The notes under the pieces: model-generated
The model's database searches: none
The model's input: only the letters and a program-made list of their open reading frames with translations
What the model was told of the DNA's origin: nothing
Position numbers and translations under genes: made by a program
NCBI GenBank assembly: GCA_949296915.1
Contig: CASFPX010000010.1
Span: 1 to 64,000 of the forward strand
Reading direction: 5' to 3'
Origin: Onthovicinus sp900555545
GTDB taxonomy: Bacteria; Bacillota; Clostridia; Oscillospirales; Acutalibacteraceae
DNA length: 64,000 nucleotides
In this document: positions 1-9,169 of the stretch, one piece after another
Numbering within the stretch: the stretch's first letter is position 1
Layout of the letters: each line of letters starts with the position of its first letter

Positions 1-65
1 CTGGCAGACCGTACCAACGCGACGTGACGCGTGCGCTAGTATTCCAGGGTTTCACCCGTCTGTGC

Positions 66-89
66 AAAACCCCCGGCTTCGCCGGGGGA
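66..89 (-). terminator. Intrinsic terminator of ppdK
   Basis: An 8-bp GC-only stem (70-77 with 81-88, loop TTC) is followed on the minus strand by TTTT at 69-66. It lies 38 bases beyond the ppdK stop, so it should end that transcript. Confidence 0.85.
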
Positions 90-126
90 TATTTATTAAC
101 TTAGATCAATCCACCAATCACGTGGC

Positions 127-2754
127 TTATTTCGCCTTAATGGCAGCCTGTGCGGCAGCCAGACGGGCGATCGGCACACGGAACGGGGAGCAGGAGACGT
201 AGTTCAGGCCCACATTGTGGCAGAACTCAATCGTGCTCGGATCACCGCCGTGCTCACCGCAGATACCCAGCTTGATGTTCGGGCGGGTCTCGCGGCCCAG
301 GGTGGCGCCCATCTTAACCAGCTTGCCAACACCCTTCTGGTCGAGCTTGGCAAACGGATCGGACTCATAGATCTTGGCGTCATAGTATGCATCCAGGAAC
401 GCACCCGCATCGTCGCGGCTGAAGCCAAAGGTCATCTGGGTCAGGTCGTTGGTGCCGAAGCTGAAGAACTCAGCCTCTGTTGCGATCTCATCGGCCAGCA
501 GTGCGGCGCGCGGGATCTCGATCATGGTACCGACAAGATAATTCATCTCCACGCCGGCCTCAGCAATCAGCTTGTCCGCCGTCTTGGTAACGACATCCTT
601 GACATACTTGAGCTCCTTGACCTCGCCAACGAGCGGGATCATGATCTCGGGTGTTACGTGGAAGGCCGGATGCGCCTTGTTTACATTGATAGCAGCGTTG
701 ATGACAGCGGTGGTCTGCATCTCGGCAATCTCCGGATAGGAGACGGCCAGACGGCATCCACGGTGGCCCATCATCGGGTTGAACTCGTGCAGAGAGTCGA
801 CAACCGCTTTCAGCTCATCATAAGTCATGTTGAGCTCTTTTGCAAGATCCTCGATCTCATCCTTCGTGTTCGGAAGGAACTCATGCAGCGGCGGATCCAG
901 GAAGCGGATCGTCATCGGGCGGCCCTCAAGGACAGTGTACATATCCTCGAAGTCCTGCTGCTGGTAGGGAAGGATCTTTGCCAGAGCCTTCTTGCGGGCC
1001 TCGGTATCCTTCGCAACGATCATCTCGCGCATGGCCTTGATGCGGTTGGCCTCAAAGAACATGTGCTCTGTACGGCAGAGGCCGATGCCCTCAGCGCCGA
1101 ACTTGACGGCCTGCGCAGCATCCCTCGGTGTGTCGGCGTTGGTGCGGACACGAAGTACACGGCGCTCGTCAGCCCAGGTCATCAGGCGGTCAAAGTCGCC
1201 GGCGATGGTGGCGTCCGACGTCGGGACAGCTTCGCCGTAGATCTTACCGGTGGAGCCATCGATGGAAAGGTAATCGCCCTCCTTGATGGTCATGCCGCCG
1301 AGCTCGAAGTACTTCTCCTCCTCGTGCATCTTGATGTCGCCGCAGCCGGATACGCAGCAGGTGCCCATACCACGGGCAACAACGGCAGCGTGGGAGGTCA
1401 TGCCGCCGCGGACGGTGAGGATACCCTCTGCGGAAGCCATACCCTCGATATCCTCGGGGGAAGTCTCAAGGCGGACAAGGACGACTTTCTCGCCGCGCTC
1501 TGCCCATGCCTTGGCATCCTCAGCGGAGAAGACAACCTTACCGCAGGCCGCTCCGGGGGAAGCAGCCAGGCCGCTGCCGATCTCCTTGGCCTTCTTCAGC
1601 GCGTCGGCATCAAACTGCGGGTGCAGCAGAGCGTCGAGCTGCTTGGGCTCTACGCGCAGAACAGCCTCATCACGGTCAATCTTGCCCTCGTCAACGAGAT
1701 CGACGGCGATCTTCAGCGCGGCGGCGGCGGTACGCTTGCCGTTACGGGTCTGAAGCATATAGAGCTTACCATTCTCAATGGTGAACTCCATATCCTGCAT
1801 ATCATGGTAGTGGTTCTCAAGAGTAGTTGCGATGGTGGCAAACTGCTCATAGACCTCCGGCATGATCTCTTTGAGCTGATCAATGGACTGCGGGGTGCGG
1901 ACGCCGGCCACGACATCCTCGCCCTGAGCGTTCATCAGGAATTCGCCGAACAGCTTTTTCTCGCCGGTCGCGGGGTTCCTGGTGAAAGCGACGCCCGTAC
2001 CGGAGCTGTTGCCGGTGTTACCGAAGACCATCGCCTGTACGTTGACAGCGGTGCCCCAGCTGTACGGGATATCGTTCATGCGGCGGTAAACATTCGCGCG
2101 GGGGTTGTCCCAGGAACGGAAAACGGCCTTGACGGCTTCCATCAGCTGAACCTTCGGCTCGGTCGGGAAGTCGGAGCCCTTCTGCTCCTTATAGAAGGTC
2201 TTAAAGCGCTGAACCATCTCTTTCATATCTTCCGCAGTGAACTCGGTGTCGAGCTTGATGCCGCGGGCTTCCTTCATCTCGTCGATGATCACCTCGAAGC
2301 GGGACTTCGGCAGCTCCATAACAACGTCGGAGAACATCTGGATGAAGCGGCGATAGGAGTCGTACGCAAAGCGCTCGTTGCTGGTCAGCTTTGCAAAGCC
2401 GGCGACTACCTCGTCGTTCAGGCCCAGGTTCAGGATGGTGTCCATCATGCCGGGCATGGAAGCGCGCGCGCCGGAACGGACGGAGACGAGCAGCGGATTT
2501 TCGGGATCGCCGAACTTTTTACCGGTAATCTCCTCCATCTTTGCCAGATACTCAAAAATTTCTGCCTTGATGTCGTCTGCGATCTGGCGGCCGTCATCGT
2601 AATAACGGGTGCAGGCCTCGGTGGTAACCGTAAAGCCCTGCGGAACCGGAAGACCGAGATTGGTCATCTCAGCAAGGTTTGCGCCTTTGCCGCCGAGGAG
2701 CTCACGCATGTTTGCATTGCCCTCGGAGAACAGGTACACGTACTTGTGACTCAT
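127..2754 (-). CDS. ppdK: Pyruvate, phosphate dikinase
   Basis: Interconverts pyruvate, ATP and Pi with PEP, AMP and PPi in the cytoplasm; in anaerobic clostridia it often works with glycolysis or gluconeogenesis in place of pyruvate kinase or PEP synthase. The 875-aa length is the family norm. The N-terminal ATP-grasp domain begins with the GGKGANLAEM motif. The swivelling phosphohistidine domain has GGMTSHAAVVARGMG with His455, the same number as in the well-studied Clostridium symbiosum enzyme. The C-terminal PEP/pyruvate barrel contains GICGEHGGDPS with the catalytic Cys near residue 830. The ATG is preceded by TTGGAGG at 2766-2772. The gene stands alone, with its own extended -10 promoter and terminator. 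Confidence 0.97.
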   Translation of the reverse strand: MSHKYVYLFSEGNANMRELLGGKGANLAEMTNLGLPVPQGFTVTTEACTRYYDDGRQIADDIKAEIFEYLAKMEEITGKKFGDPENPLLVSVRSGARASMPGMMDTILNLGLNDEVVAGFAKLTSNERFAYDSYRRFIQMFSDVVMELPKSRFEVIIDEMKEARGIKLDTEFTAEDMKEMVQRFKTFYKEQKGSDFPTEPKVQLMEAVKAVFRSWDNPRANVYRRMNDIPYSWGTAVNVQAMVFGNTGNSSGTGVAFTRNPATGEKKLFGEFLMNAQGEDVVAGVRTPQSIDQLKEIMPEVYEQFATIATTLENHYHDMQDMEFTIENGKLYMLQTRNGKRTAAAALKIAVDLVDEGKIDRDEAVLRVEPKQLDALLHPQFDADALKKAKEIGSGLAASPGAACGKVVFSAEDAKAWAERGEKVVLVRLETSPEDIEGMASAEGILTVRGGMTSHAAVVARGMGTCCVSGCGDIKMHEEEKYFELGGMTIKEGDYLSIDGSTGKIYGEAVPTSDATIAGDFDRLMTWADERRVLRVRTNADTPRDAAQAVKFGAEGIGLCRTEHMFFEANRIKAMREMIVAKDTEARKKALAKILPYQQQDFEDMYTVLEGRPMTIRFLDPPLHEFLPNTKDEIEDLAKELNMTYDELKAVVDSLHEFNPMMGHRGCRLAVSYPEIAEMQTTAVINAAINVNKAHPAFHVTPEIMIPLVGEVKELKYVKDVVTKTADKLIAEAGVEMNYLVGTMIEIPRAALLADEIATEAEFFSFGTNDLTQMTFGFSRDDAGAFLDAYYDAKIYESDPFAKLDQKGVGKLVKMGATLGRETRPNIKLGICGEHGGDPSTIEFCHNVGLNYVSCSPFRVPIARLAAAQAAIKAK

Positions 2755-2814
2755 TGAGAATCAACCTCCAATAATGATTTGCATAAACTCTATAAAGGTC
2801 TTAGCCTACCCTGC

Positions 2815-2823
2815 ATTATACCA
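2815..2823 (-). promoter_or_regulatory. Extended -10 promoter for ppdK
   Basis: The minus strand reads TGGTATAAT (TG-n-TATAAT), about 60 bases upstream of the ppdK start. No good -35 box is seen, as is usual for extended -10 promoters. The surrounding 2820-2940 is AT-rich and contains no gene. Confidence 0.5.
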
Positions 2824-3000
2824 GAATATCGCCGGATTTTCCATAGCTTTTTTTACAAAAATATATTTTCCGGATATTTTTTTATATTCTCGCCTTCGAT
2901 AGCGGTGATAAAGGCTTAAAATTCACAAAATACAGGGCAAATTCCGGAGAAAAACTTGAGAAAGGGCGTGGCCGTCTATCGGCAGTAGCGGCGTGTTGTG

Positions 3001-4464
3001 TTAATCCACATCCACGCAGATGCACACCGGCGTTTGATTGGAGCGCTTAGCGCCCAGATCAATCTCCAGGTATTTTTCGCTCTGCGTATAGGGGAGCGAG
3101 CGCTGTTCACCAAGAATATGGATCCCTTGGATCTGGTAACGAATTCCCCCCTCATTGGCGTGGCGCAGGCTGCGGATCCGCAGCTTTTGACGCAGTTTGC
3201 CGCCCATGGGGAACACATAAATTTTTCCCGGTTTTGTCGTAAAACAGAAATCCCGGTCCGTAAACTTCTTGTTCTCCCGAAATGCGCCGTTGGCCGACTG
3301 CTTGCCCTCAAAGGCACACACCTCAAAGGGATTGGAGCCGTATATCGCCTCCCCGTTGACGGCAAGCCAATCGCCGATCCTGCACAGGACGTCCCGCTCC
3401 TCCTGGCAGATGGTGCCATCCGCCTTGGGGCCGACATTGAGCATATAGCATCCGTTCTTGGATACAACCTCAATCATATTGCGGAGGATATCCTCCGCCG
3501 CTTTGAATCGGTTCCCCTTCGTATAGCCCCAGGAATTTTTGGCGATGGAGGTATCGTTCTGCCACAGTTCGCGTGCGACGCCGTTGATCTGGCCGCGCTC
3601 CACATCAAAGACCGCACAGCCATCAAAGATCGCCCCCCACTTATAAAACACGCAGACTTCCTTGCCCCACTCCAGGCCCCTGTTATAATAATAGGCCAGG
3701 AATTTTTTGACGTAGGGGCGGAATTCATTTTTCTGAATCCACCAGTCAAAGTAGACGCCAAGCGGCTGATTCCGGTCGATCATCTCACAGGCCGAGGCGA
3801 GCCAATCCTCAAGATACTCTTTGGTTGGCGCGATCTCCTGATCCGTCTTGTCGATATTTCCGCTGGGCGGCATGTATGCCGGGCCGTACAGATCGGGATA
3901 TTTGTTGCGCGCAACCTCCGAGTCTGGGTAAAATTTGCGCGCGCCGTTGAAGAACCAGTAGTGCTCCGCGCGGTGGTTGCTCATCAAAAATCCCATTCCT
4001 GCCCGGTCGCACGCCGCGTGCAGCTCCGCCATATAGTCCCGGCCGTTGAGCGCTTTCATGTTCCACCGGTTCAGCGCGCTCTCGTACAGCTTGACGCCGT
4101 CGTGGTGCTCGCCCACGGGCATGATATAGCGCGCCCCACTGCGCTGAAAGAGCTCGACCCACTCCTCGGCGTCAAATTTTTCCGGTTTGAACAACTCAAT
4201 AAAATTGCGGTACTCAAACCCCTTGCCGTATTTTTTCATATGGTGCAGGTTACTCTTGGTGCCCAGCTTATACATCAGGCGCGGATACCACTCCGACTCG
4301 CATGCTGGGACAGAGAACACGCCCCAGTGGATAAAAATGCCAAACCGCTGTGCACGGTACCACGACGGAATTTGGAACTGGGACAGGCTCTCCCAGTTAT
4401 CTTTGAATTTCCCATTGGCAATGACTTCGTCAATTTTTTGCAGGTACTCCTGAATCTGATCCAT
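3001..4464 (-). CDS. Alpha-L-fucosidase, GH29 family
   Basis: Predicted to remove alpha-linked L-fucose from host or dietary glycans. The protein has 487 aa. GH29 hallmarks are the N-terminal GIFIHWGVFSVPACESEWYP block (residues 42-61), EHHDGVKLY (119-127) and a YFDWW strand whose Asp240 fits the catalytic nucleophile. No signal peptide is visible, so the enzyme probably acts inside the cell on imported oligosaccharides. AGAGGAGCAG precedes the ATG. It lies 50 bp downstream of the MBL-fold gene on the same strand, so the two are probably co-transcribed, and an AraC-type regulator is divergent from the pair. The general acid Glu cannot be assigned by eye. Family confidence is high; the exact linkage is unknown. 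Confidence 0.9.
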   Translation of the reverse strand: MDQIQEYLQKIDEVIANGKFKDNWESLSQFQIPSWYRAQRFGIFIHWGVFSVPACESEWYPRLMYKLGTKSNLHHMKKYGKGFEYRNFIELFKPEKFDAEEWVELFQRSGARYIMPVGEHHDGVKLYESALNRWNMKALNGRDYMAELHAACDRAGMGFLMSNHRAEHYWFFNGARKFYPDSEVARNKYPDLYGPAYMPPSGNIDKTDQEIAPTKEYLEDWLASACEMIDRNQPLGVYFDWWIQKNEFRPYVKKFLAYYYNRGLEWGKEVCVFYKWGAIFDGCAVFDVERGQINGVARELWQNDTSIAKNSWGYTKGNRFKAAEDILRNMIEVVSKNGCYMLNVGPKADGTICQEERDVLCRIGDWLAVNGEAIYGSNPFEVCAFEGKQSANGAFRENKKFTDRDFCFTTKPGKIYVFPMGGKLRQKLRIRSLRHANEGGIRYQIQGIHILGEQRSLPYTQSEKYLEIDLGAKRSNQTPVCICVDVD

Positions 4465-4514
4465 TTTTCTGCTCCTCTAATCTTTTTTGAGTCCATGGGA
4501 CGCTGTGCCCTGCA

Positions 4515-5525
4515 CTATTTTACCGCACGATCAATATCCTTGTAAAGAACTATTCCCTGATCGGTAAATTCAGCCACCACTCCCTCATTCTCCCTGGTCG
4601 CATAGAGGGCGGCCCCAACGGAATTCAGCGCACGCAACGCATCCTTATTGACACCATGAATAGTGTTTGTTACGATCGCTATATCGGGGCTAAGCGCCTG
4701 AACGAACGGCTTCCCGGTGGAACCCTCATAGCCATGGTGGCCGATTTTCAGCAGATCCACATGCCCCAGTTCTGCCCCGATCCGATCTTCATCCCCATCG
4801 TAATTGTTGATATCGGCGGCGAGAAAAGCGCGCGCCCCGTCCTTTTCCACTAACAGACCTACCGAATTTTCATTTTCCCCGACTGGATCTGTCGAGACAG
4901 TATCCTGCGTATTGCAGAAGGTCAGCGTAAAATCCCCAAATGGAAAGCCGTCCGTTGGAATATCATGGATAACGGGGACACCACGGCTGGTACACGCACC
5001 TATCAGCTGATCGTATACCTCCTGATTATCCCATTGCTCCACCTCATTTGCAGTGATAATATCAGATTTATACGGCTTTACATATACCTGCCCAACGGTG
5101 ATATCGGGATCCATAATGACAGTGTCCAGTCCACCGAGATGATCCGAGTGGGCATGGGTCCCAAGGACAAATGACAAGTACACCTTACCATTCTCATCCC
5201 CCGCGATCTTCTTAATCGTGTCAACTACATACTGTTCCGTACCCTCATAGACCAGGTTGGGAAAATTACGCGGATTGTCGCTGTCCTCCGCACCGTCGAC
5301 AAGTGCATATTTTCCATCGCTTTCGATCAAAATGGCGTCTGCACTGCCTGTATTCAGAAAATAAATGCGATCCGCTCCCTGGGTCAGTTCAACCGGCTGA
5401 AGCTCATACTTGGCCGCGTGGTGCCGCATCATCAGCGTCGGCCACGTTACCACCAACACAATCACCACAGCTACTATTAAAACAGCTACGGCAGCACCAA
5501 TGATTCCCTTCACTTTTTTGGACAT
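4515..5525 (-). CDS. Membrane-anchored MBL-fold hydrolase, ComEC/Rec2 C-domain-like
   Basis: A 336-aa protein with one N-terminal membrane segment (about residues 7-28) followed by a metallo-beta-lactamase-fold domain. The metal-binding motif is THAHSDHLGG (His124, His126, Asp128, His129), and a later KIGHHGYEGST block matches the catalytic domain found at the end of competence protein ComEC. Such stand-alone domains are usually secreted or surface-anchored and are often called hydrolases of unknown substrate. AGGAGAG lies just before the ATG. It is the first gene of a probable two-gene unit with the fucosidase and is divergent from the AraC regulator. The link to DNA uptake is not supported by neighbours. 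Confidence 0.85.
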   Translation of the reverse strand: MSKKVKGIIGAAVAVLIVAVVIVLVVTWPTLMMRHHAAKYELQPVELTQGADRIYFLNTGSADAILIESDGKYALVDGAEDSDNPRNFPNLVYEGTEQYVVDTIKKIAGDENGKVYLSFVLGTHAHSDHLGGLDTVIMDPDITVGQVYVKPYKSDIITANEVEQWDNQEVYDQLIGACTSRGVPVIHDIPTDGFPFGDFTLTFCNTQDTVSTDPVGENENSVGLLVEKDGARAFLAADINNYDGDEDRIGAELGHVDLLKIGHHGYEGSTGKPFVQALSPDIAIVTNTIHGVNKDALRALNSVGAALYATRENEGVVAEFTDQGIVLYKDIDRAVK

Positions 5526-5563
5526 TATTCATCTCTCCTTTTTCGCAACACCATGCGTACTGT

Positions 5564-5593
5564 TTGATTTTATGGATATCATCATGATATAAT
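5564..5593 (+). promoter_or_regulatory. Promoter of the AraC-family gene
   Basis: TTGATT (5564-5569) and TATAAT (5588-5593) are separated by 18 bp, with a TG one base before the -10. The start codon is 75 bp downstream. The same interval must also contain the leftward promoter of the MBL/fucosidase unit, which I could not place. Confidence 0.6.
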
Positions 5594-5667
5594 ATGGTCG
5601 TCCATAGCACAATACATAGATATGAATGATTCATACAAATTTCGGAAGTGTAGGAGGAAATCGCCCG

Positions 5668-6501
5668 ATGTACCAGTGCACCTCATTTTATACGGCAAAC
5701 CGGATACTCCCACCCCGATGTAATGTTGTAGTGGCCGCCTGGTCGGTCACAGCCGACGAGGATTACTCCCACGATCTGACGGATGACGCACTGGGATTGC
5801 CCAAAATGTATTGCCTGATCCGCACAATTGACGGTACAGGCGTGGTGCAAACATGTCATGGGCCAATTCCCCTGGAGCAGAACAGTTATATTCTGCTCCC
5901 GCGCAATGCAATTCTGGAATACCACAGCAATTTTAAAATATGGTCTTATTACTGGGTAGACTTTATTCTGGAGGAGAACGCCCCCGACTGCACAGGGACA
6001 AAACTATATGCAGCATACACAGACTATGAAAAAAATCTGTTCCAGGAATTGATGACCGCCGGGACGCAGCACCCGGACGAGATTCGCTATATCAACGGGA
6101 TTTTCGCCCACTACTTTTTTTACCTTCGTTTTCACAGCCAAAAGAAGGAGGAGCATGACAGGCAGTCTTTGCAATTTTCGGAAATATGCGGCTATATGGA
6201 GCAAAAAATTTATACACGGCTGACCGTACAGGAGATTGCCGATTTTTTCGGTGTGTCTCCCCGCAGAATCCATCAAATTTTTGAGAAAAGCGCGGGACTT
6301 CCGCCCAAGCAGTATATCTCCAGGCTAAAAATAGAAAAATCCAAACAACTACTCGCGCGCACCTCCCTCCCTATTGTCGATATTGCAGAGGCGCTGGGGT
6401 ATGACAGTCCCTATCATTTTTCAACTGCTTTCCGGAAAAGAGAAGGTATTTCCCCGAGTTCGTACAGGAATACGATCAAAAAGACTGGGGAATCCCACTG
6501 A
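5668..6501 (+). CDS. AraC-family transcriptional regulator
   Basis: A 277-aa regulator. The N-terminal half resembles the AraC cupin sensor domain (GPIPLEQNSYILLPRNAI, typical of the first beta strands). The C-terminal hundred residues carry the two helix-turn-helix motifs: the first includes LTVQEIADFFGVSPRRIHQIFEK and the second LPIVDIAEALGYDSPYHFSTAFRKREGISPSSYR, the AraC signature. An earlier in-frame ATG at 5626 exists, but AGGAGG at 5652-5657 sits 10 bases before the ATG at 5668, which is therefore preferred. Divergent placement beside a fucosidase suggests a sugar-responsive activator of that unit; this is inference from position. Confidence 0.92.
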   Translation: MYQCTSFYTANRILPPRCNVVVAAWSVTADEDYSHDLTDDALGLPKMYCLIRTIDGTGVVQTCHGPIPLEQNSYILLPRNAILEYHSNFKIWSYYWVDFILEENAPDCTGTKLYAAYTDYEKNLFQELMTAGTQHPDEIRYINGIFAHYFFYLRFHSQKKEEHDRQSLQFSEICGYMEQKIYTRLTVQEIADFFGVSPRRIHQIFEKSAGLPPKQYISRLKIEKSKQLLARTSLPIVDIAEALGYDSPYHFSTAFRKREGISPSSYRNTIKKTGESH

Positions 6502-6679
6502 AAGTGATCTATCGTCCATACTATTTCGTTTTTATAAGTTAAATCTGATCCCATCCGTTTTAAAAATTCTGAAAAAACTTCTCACCCGATCTGGCCCTAT
6601 AAAATTTATCAAAATTGGATATATCAATATATTCAGTTTCGCGGTATAATCAAGTTAGATTCTTCAGGAGAGTGATACT

Positions 6680-7258
6680 ATGGAACCAAAAGCAAACCGA
6701 CGGCTCCGGCTGATGATTCTGACTGCACTTTTTGCCGCGATGACCTTCGCCCTCACTTTTTCCGTACGCATCCCGATGCCCAGCGGCGGATATATCCACC
6801 TGGGCGATGCGATGATTTACCTATCTGCGTGCATCCTCCCCTTCCCCTACGCGATCGTGTCGGCGGGGATCGGCGGCGCGCTGAGCGATTTGGCCGGCGG
6901 ATATGCGATCTACATCATCCCGACACTGATCATCAAGGCGCTCAATGCCTCGGTCTTCACCGCCAAAAAGGATAAAATTCTCACTCTGCGCAACGGGCTG
7001 TGCTGCATTGCCTCAGGAGCGATTACGGTAGCCGCCTACTATGTCGTGGACGTGTTGATGGTCTCCCTCTCCGGCGCGGCGGACACCTCTTTCCTGACTG
7101 AGTTTTTCAGTGCGAAGAACTGGATTGCCTCCGCCGGAGCAAGCATCCCGGGGAATGCGATCCAGGCCGTGGGCAGCGCCGTGCTGTTCCTGGTGATTGG
7201 CTTTGCGCTGGATAAAGTGAACATCAAACAGAAGTTGCCACGCCTGCTGAAGATTTAA
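6680..7258 (+). CDS. ECF-type transporter S component, substrate unknown
   Basis: A 192-aa hydrophobic protein with about five or six membrane segments. The N-terminal half (LTALFAAMTFALTFSVRIP, then GGYIHLGDAMIYLSACILP and GGALSDLAGGYAIYI) matches the general pattern of energy-coupling-factor substrate-binding (S) proteins, which capture vitamins or related small molecules and share a common ATPase module encoded elsewhere. No energising subunits or biosynthetic genes are adjacent and no riboswitch was recognised upstream, so the ligand cannot be named. AGGAGAG precedes the ATG and a TATAAT lies at 6645-6650. A long hairpin follows the stop. Confidence 0.75.
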   Translation: MEPKANRRLRLMILTALFAAMTFALTFSVRIPMPSGGYIHLGDAMIYLSACILPFPYAIVSAGIGGALSDLAGGYAIYIIPTLIIKALNASVFTAKKDKILTLRNGLCCIASGAITVAAYYVVDVLMVSLSGAADTSFLTEFFSAKNWIASAGASIPGNAIQAVGSAVLFLVIGFALDKVNIKQKLPRLLKI

Positions 7259-7274
7259 AATCGACAGCACGATT

Positions 7275-7307
7275 CGGCGGCCCGTACCAGTTTGGTACGG
7301 GCCGCCG
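7275..7307. terminator. Hairpin between convergent genes
   Basis: A perfect 15-bp inverted repeat (7275-7289 with 7293-7307, 3-base loop) lies between two convergent genes. It has no real T-run on either side, so it is a weak intrinsic terminator or a transcript-end stabiliser. Confidence 0.55.
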
Positions 7308-7310
7308 CCA

Positions 7311-7811
7311 TTATATAATCGAGTATAAAATTCTCTCCGCCACCTCGTGCGGCGTCATCCGAGTCGTGTCCAAATGCGGGATCTCCAGCCCTTTGCAGCA
7401 ATCCATACGGTGGAGTGCACGGGCGATCACATCCGGTGTGCGGACTCCTTTTGCGATGTCCCCCTCCAGCCGGCGAACGAGCTCCTGCGGTGTACAGATG
7501 AGTGACAGGCGAATCACCTTTACGCCAATCAAATCCAGACGCCCCAGCAAATCCTCCCAGATTGTACGCTCATGCAGCACCCAGCAGAACAGGACGTTTT
7601 CATAAGCAGAACAGCGCAAAAACTGGTTCAGCAGGAAGGTGATATTTTCCATTACCATCGCCTTTGTCTCGTCCGTCATGCGGAACGGGGTGGCATCCCA
7701 GCACCAGTCGCCATCGAGAAAGACGTTTTCCGGCAGGAGGCGCTGCAATTCCCGGCACACAGCCGTCTTCCCGACGCCCATCGGACCGCCAATCAGGATC
7801 AGCTTTTTCAT
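7311..7811 (-). CDS. P-loop nucleotide kinase-like ATPase
   Basis: A 166-aa single-domain P-loop protein of nucleoside/metabolite-kinase type. The Walker A motif is GGPMGVGKT (residues 8-16). VFLDGDWCWD soon after resembles the substrate-binding DGD stretch of small kinases, and a later RRLEGDIAKGVRTPD region could be the lid. The phosphorylated substrate is unknown. The start at 7811 is preferred over an upstream in-frame start because GAGGGG lies six bases before it and it then begins only ten bases after the sulfatase stop. It is the third gene of the exporter-sulfatase unit, so a role in handling a released sulfated compound is possible but unproven. Confidence 0.75.
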   Translation of the reverse strand: MKKLILIGGPMGVGKTAVCRELQRLLPENVFLDGDWCWDATPFRMTDETKAMVMENITFLLNQFLRCSAYENVLFCWVLHERTIWEDLLGRLDLIGVKVIRLSLICTPQELVRRLEGDIAKGVRTPDVIARALHRMDCCKGLEIPHLDTTRMTPHEVAERILYSII

Positions 7812-7821
7812 GGTGCGCCCC

Positions 7822-9159
7822 TCACTTTTTACGGGCAAAGAGCGGCCTGCGGATGACGGGTTCCGGCTCCCCGGCCTTTCTCATCTCCCGCAGGAGCAAT
7901 TCACGCAGCTGACGCCGCACCTCGCCATAGTCACGCGATTTGATCAGGTTCACCTTTTCGCAGGGATCCTTTTCCAGATCGTAGAGAAAATCCTCGTAAT
8001 ACACATTGGAGGCGGACTTCATCATCCCAGCCCCCATGCCGCCGCGTGCCCGAACGGAGTAGGTATAGCGCGGAGTACGGATCGCACGGCCGCATTGGCT
8101 CTCGCTGATCTGGATAAAAACGCAGTCGCGGTTCGGGCTCTCCGAATCCATCAACGCCGTTAGGTCATGCCCGACATAGCTGTCAGGTACGGGGATACCG
8201 GCAAGGGAGAGCAGCGTTGGCGGCAGGTCCAGCAGGCTGACAAGCCGCTCCTCCCGCCGGCCGCCACAAAACGGGCCGCCACGGATAATCAGCGGCGTGT
8301 GGATAGAGGCCTCATGGCAGGAGCGCTTGTACTCTAGATTCCGCGTTTTAAAGTGAGAACCGTGATCGCTGGTGTAAATAATCACCGTATCCTCATAGAT
8401 TCCCAATTCTTTTAACTTCTCAACCAGACGGCCCACGTTGTAGTCAAGACGGTTGATCGCCGAAATATAATCCGGGTACTGCTCCCGGTAATCTCCTTTT
8501 AAAAAGCTCAAATCCTCCGGAATCGGGTAGTTCCGATAGTCTTCCACCGTTTCGCGATACCCCTCATAGCGGCCATGGTCATTCTGATGGTGCGGCTCCA
8601 ACTGAGAGATAAACATAAAAAACGGTTTATTCTTATCTCGTCCTTTTTCCAGGTACTCAAGCGCAAAATTATTGATGCAGTCCGGACGGTAACCCTGGAA
8701 ATCGAGTTTATTGCCGTTTTCATCAAAAATATAACCGTCATACCCATGAGAGGTAAACTCCAATACATCGGCGGCGCGCCAATAGCGGTAACCGCCCTGA
8801 CGGTCCCTGGGGACAGCCGTCTTTTCACAGTGGAAAGAATGCGCAGGGCGGTCTTCGCTGGCCAAATGCCACTTGCCGATATAGGCGGTATCATAGCCAG
8901 CCTCATTAAAATACTCGGCCAGCGGCTTGATATCCTGCGGCAGGGCGACCCCATTTTTAAAGCAGCCGTTTTGCGTGGCGTTCACCCCCGTCTGCAGGCA
9001 GGAGCGCGCCGGGCCACACACAGGCTGGCACGTGAAAGAGCTTTCAAATTTTACACCTTCCCCCGCCAACGCCATCAGGTTTGGCGTCACCTGGTCATTG
9101 ACGGTATCCCAGCGCTGTTGGTCGCTGAAATAAAAGATGATATTTTTGCGTTCCGACAT
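7822..9159 (-). CDS. Sulfatase (Cys-type, alkaline phosphatase superfamily)
   Basis: Hydrolyses a sulfate ester, probably from a sulfated glycan. The protein has 445 aa from the ATG at 9159, which has TGAGGTGA five bases upstream; an in-frame GTG at 9168 overlaps that site and is rejected. The N-terminal SDQQRWD supplies metal ligands. The sulfatase signature is CGPARSCLQTG with Cys48 in the CxPxR context, so activity needs formylglycine made by a radical-SAM maturase not encoded in this window. TSDHGSHF provides a second metal-site element. No signal peptide is seen, implying a cytoplasmic enzyme. It sits directly downstream of a TauE/SafE exporter, a sensible partner for disposing of sulfur oxyanion. 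Confidence 0.93.
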   Translation of the reverse strand: MSERKNIIFYFSDQQRWDTVNDQVTPNLMALAGEGVKFESSFTCQPVCGPARSCLQTGVNATQNGCFKNGVALPQDIKPLAEYFNEAGYDTAYIGKWHLASEDRPAHSFHCEKTAVPRDRQGGYRYWRAADVLEFTSHGYDGYIFDENGNKLDFQGYRPDCINNFALEYLEKGRDKNKPFFMFISQLEPHHQNDHGRYEGYRETVEDYRNYPIPEDLSFLKGDYREQYPDYISAINRLDYNVGRLVEKLKELGIYEDTVIIYTSDHGSHFKTRNLEYKRSCHEASIHTPLIIRGGPFCGGRREERLVSLLDLPPTLLSLAGIPVPDSYVGHDLTALMDSESPNRDCVFIQISESQCGRAIRTPRYTYSVRARGGMGAGMMKSASNVYYEDFLYDLEKDPCEKVNLIKSRDYGEVRRQLRELLLREMRKAGEPEPVIRRPLFARKK

Positions 9160-9169
9160 TTTAATCACC

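Noticed and set aside
217..2757. Long plus-strand open frame antisense to ppdK
   Set aside because: It mirrors the codon structure of ppdK and has no ribosome-binding site or recognisable family; ppdK has full catalytic motifs.
6502..6679. Riboswitch before the ECF S component gene
   Set aside because: The interval is AT-rich with no conserved vitamin-riboswitch core recognised.
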